Source: Actinomycetota bacterium (lineage in GTDB: Bacteria > Actinomycetota > Acidimicrobiia > Acidimicrobiales > Ilumatobacteraceae). From it: 64,000 nt of DNA. Shown one piece after another: positions 62,306-64,000 of this stretch (position 1 is its first letter; each line of letters starts with the position of its first letter). The DNA is taken from contig SXUP01000019.1 in NCBI GenBank assembly GCA_005790505.1, forward strand, positions 1 through 64,000. The letters are read 5' to 3'. Both the position numbers and the translations under genes were made by a program. Below the pieces are notes generated by a model. The model searched no databases, was not told where the DNA came from, and saw only the letters and a list, made by a program, of their open reading frames with translations.

Positions 62306-62311
62306 TATGCT
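62306..62311 (+). promoter_or_regulatory. -10 hexamer of the metal-binding protein gene (leaderless)
   Basis: TATGCT is 6 nt before ATG 62318 and 17 bp from the TTGATA -35, the best full promoter seen in this window. Confidence 0.6.
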
Positions 62312-62317
62312 GAAGGC

Positions 62318-63247
62318 ATGAACCTTAAAATCAAGCAATACCAAGTCAATAGTGTTTTAGTTCTGGCTCTAGGGGCCCTTCTTGTCGGTTGTGGATCAAG
62401 CCAAAGCACCAAGTCTGAGGAGGCGAAAAAGCCTGTCATCGTCGCGTCCTACAGCATTCTTGGAGATCTTGTGACTGATCTTGTTGGTAGCAATGCAGAC
62501 GTTGTTGTGCTTGTTGAAAACGGTCAAGATCCGCATGAGTTTGAGCCGACGGTAAAAGATGTTGAGCAGATCAACAATGCAGATCTAGTCATTGTTAATG
62601 GGCTTGATCTAGAAGAGAATCTTGTGGACGTGTTGGCACAAGCCTCCGCCAAGGGTGTAGCCGTGTTTGAGGTAGCAGAGCATGTGACATTGCGAACCGT
62701 AGGTTCCGAATCAGCGGCAGGTTCAGAAATGGAAGATAGTAAAGATGGCAGGGATCCGCATGTTTGGCTTGATCCGCTCACGTTGTCTGAGATGATTCCA
62801 GATTTGTCGGCAAAATTAGGAGAAATCCTTGAAATTGATCTCGTCAGCCAGGCCAATGAATTGACCTCGAAGTTGTCTTCTCTCAATGATCAACTTGCAT
62901 TAATCATGTCGCCAATCTCAAACTGTGCCTTAGTAACGGGGCACGATTCACTTGGATATTTTGCGGCACGATACGGGTGCGACGTGGTTGGCGCGGTGAT
63001 TCCGAGCTTGTCATCTTCTGCTGAGACATCGGCTGGCGAACTCTCCGACCTCAAGAAACTTGCCACCGATGCCCAGGTGAAGGCAATCTTCACCGAACTC
63101 GGAACTCCGCGCGCCGTAGTTGATCAAATCGCCCGCGAAGTAGGCGTCAAAGTGGTCGAATTGCAAACACATTTCTTGCCCGACGACGGCCACTATGCAG
63201 ACCTAGTCACGCAACTAGCGACGTCCATCGCCAATGCCTTGAAGTAA
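62318..63247 (+). CDS. znuA: Zinc/manganese ABC transporter substrate-binding lipoprotein
   Basis: This 309-aa cluster A-I binding protein has a lipoprotein signal (ALGALLVGCGS, with the lipidated Cys near residue 25) and metal-ligand histidines in QDPHEFEP, DPHVWLDP and TGHDSLGYF. The flexible loop before the second His, which is His-rich in many zinc ZnuAs, is acidic here (EMEDSKDGRD). The Zur-like box upstream argues for zinc; manganese is possible. It is followed after 19 bp by the permease gene, without an ATPase gene between. Confidence 0.9.
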   Translation: MNLKIKQYQVNSVLVLALGALLVGCGSSQSTKSEEAKKPVIVASYSILGDLVTDLVGSNADVVVLVENGQDPHEFEPTVKDVEQINNADLVIVNGLDLEENLVDVLAQASAKGVAVFEVAEHVTLRTVGSESAAGSEMEDSKDGRDPHVWLDPLTLSEMIPDLSAKLGEILEIDLVSQANELTSKLSSLNDQLALIMSPISNCALVTGHDSLGYFAARYGCDVVGAVIPSLSSSAETSAGELSDLKKLATDAQVKAIFTELGTPRAVVDQIAREVGVKVVELQTHFLPDDGHYADLVTQLATSIANALK

Positions 63248-63266
63248 AGTCTGCTGGACTAGATGG

Positions 63267-64000
63267 ATGGTTGATTTTCTGCTTGGTCCTTTTGCCGACA
63301 ACGAGTTCTTGCGTCAGTCACTTATGGCGGGAATCTTGGTCGCCTGTATCTGCGCTGTGGCTGGAACATTCGTGGTGCTACGGGGACTTGCTTTTGTCGG
63401 AGACGCCCTCGCCCACGGCGTTGTTCCTGGAGTTGCAACAGCAACATTGCTCGGTGTTTCAGGAATATTCGGTGCGGCCATCGGAGCGATAGTAATGATG
63501 ACTGGAGTTGCCCTGGTATCACGGCGTTTTCGAATGTCAAGCGACACGTCAATCGGCTTGTTGTTTGTTGGGATGCTGGCTCTCGGAGTGATTATCACTT
63601 CACGATCCAGTTCTTTTTCGGGAGACATCACAGAAATTTTATTTGGAGAAGTACTGGGCATAAGCGATGCTGATTTATGGTGGCAGGCTGTTGCCTTAAT
63701 GGTGGTAGGGGCAATCGCATGGGTTTGTCGTCGGCCATTTCTGTTGTTGTCGATTGATGAAGGCCTCGCCCAGACATCGGGGTTTTCAGTGCACCGTTAT
63801 CACAACATGATGTTGGGGATGGTCGCACTAACAGTCGTGGCAAGTTTTCAAACCGTCGGCACATTGCTTGTGCTCGGTATGTTGATTGCACCAGCAGCAA
63901 CCGGAGTCCTATTTGCACGTCGGGTATCAACGGTGATGTTGACTGCGGCTGGGGTTGGAATTCTCTCTACCTATGTCGGGCTTTTGCTGAGCTATCACGC
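63267..64000 (+). CDS. znuB: Metal ABC transporter permease (ZnuB/MntB-like), 3' partial
   Basis: At least 244 residues of this ABC-3 family permease are visible before the window ends. ATG 63267 begins MVDFLLGPFADNEFLRQSLMAG, followed by GDALAHGVVPG (the EAA-like coupling region, about residue 50), several membrane helices and SFQTVGTLLVLGMLIAPAATG near the cut. It should move zinc or manganese with the preceding binding protein. The ATPase gene is expected beyond the right edge. Confidence 0.9.
   Translation, partial: MVDFLLGPFADNEFLRQSLMAGILVACICAVAGTFVVLRGLAFVGDALAHGVVPGVATATLLGVSGIFGAAIGAIVMMTGVALVSRRFRMSSDTSIGLLFVGMLALGVIITSRSSSFSGDITEILFGEVLGISDADLWWQAVALMVVGAIAWVCRRPFLLLSIDEGLAQTSGFSVHRYHNMMLGMVALTVVASFQTVGTLLVLGMLIAPAATGVLFARRVSTVMLTAAGVGILSTYVGLLLSYH

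Noticed and set aside
1-64000. Mobile elements, prophage, tRNA or rRNA genes
   Set aside because: I saw no transposase, integrase, phage structural gene, terminal inverted repeat pair or cloverleaf with a TTCRA arm.

Overview
The window looks like a chromosomal segment of an actinobacterium, most likely class Acidimicrobiia and possibly a moderately low-GC aquatic lineage. The evidence is a WhiB regulator, a WYL-domain (PafC-like) regulator, coenzyme F420 biosynthesis genes (cofC, cofD, cofE), an ImuA/ImuB/DnaE2 mutasome, DUF3039, DUF3499 and DUF5719 proteins, a truncated haemoglobin O and a lysine-rich partner of HU. The class assignment is inference from gene content. Gene density is very high, with many 1-8 bp stop/start overlaps. 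I see no insertion sequence, prophage, CRISPR array, tRNA or rRNA.

Layout. 1-3.7 kb: WYL regulator (cut by the left edge), DEDDh exonuclease, WhiB with a limonene-epoxide-hydrolase-like enzyme, PIN-PhoH ATPase. 3.7-4.9 kb: a 0.6 kb AT-rich gene-free stretch, then HU and a separate Lys/Ala-repeat protein ending at a clear terminator. 5-11.1 kb: PIG-L deacetylase with cofC, gpsA with an unknown gene and rnhB, an acyl-CoA dehydrogenase, a small unknown protein. 11.2-18 kb: a CarH-like B12-domain regulator, then imuA-imuB-nudix and dnaE2, with identical LexA-type boxes before imuA and dnaE2. 18-38.3 kb: DUF3039, FmdB-like zinc ribbon, rhomboid, then surface-glycan genes (fcl, three glycosyltransferases, an H-x-H membrane protein, NDP-sugar pyrophosphorylase, an SDR, gmd, a flippase, a 1077-aa GT2 membrane protein, DUF5719, thioredoxin) with cofE-cofD embedded, and ftsH. 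38.3-46.7 kb: DUF3499, CPBP protease, an 815-aa membrane protein, manB, a Trm112-like protein, ahcY, YczE-like protein, phosphoribosyltransferase, HAD hydrolase. 46.8-53.6 kb: secA, prfB, ftsE, ftsX, enoyl-CoA hydratase, glbO. 53.6-62.2 kb: SpoU methyltransferase, menB, FMN reductase, a biotin-domain/carboxyltransferase fusion, a siroheme and nitrite/sulfite reductase operon, a 2OG-Fe(II) oxygenase. 62.3 kb to the end: a zinc-type ABC transporter under a Zur-like box, cut by the right edge.

How the parts work together. manB, the pyrophosphorylase, gmd and fcl would make GDP-mannose and GDP-L-fucose for the glycosyltransferases and flippase. ImuA, ImuB and DnaE2 would form an SOS-induced translesion polymerase. 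CobA and the Met8-like dehydrogenase make siroheme for the reductase beside them.

The most striking signal outside the genes is a -10-like TANNNT hexamer ending exactly 6 or 7 nt before the start codon of at least 18 first-in-operon genes on both strands. This predicts widespread leaderless transcription. By contrast whiB, HU, its Lys-rich partner and ahcY keep clear Shine-Dalgarno sequences. The best candidates for something under-described are the CarH-like regulator with a perfect 11-bp inverted repeat next to the SOS mutasome, and the HupB-like protein split into two adjacent genes.
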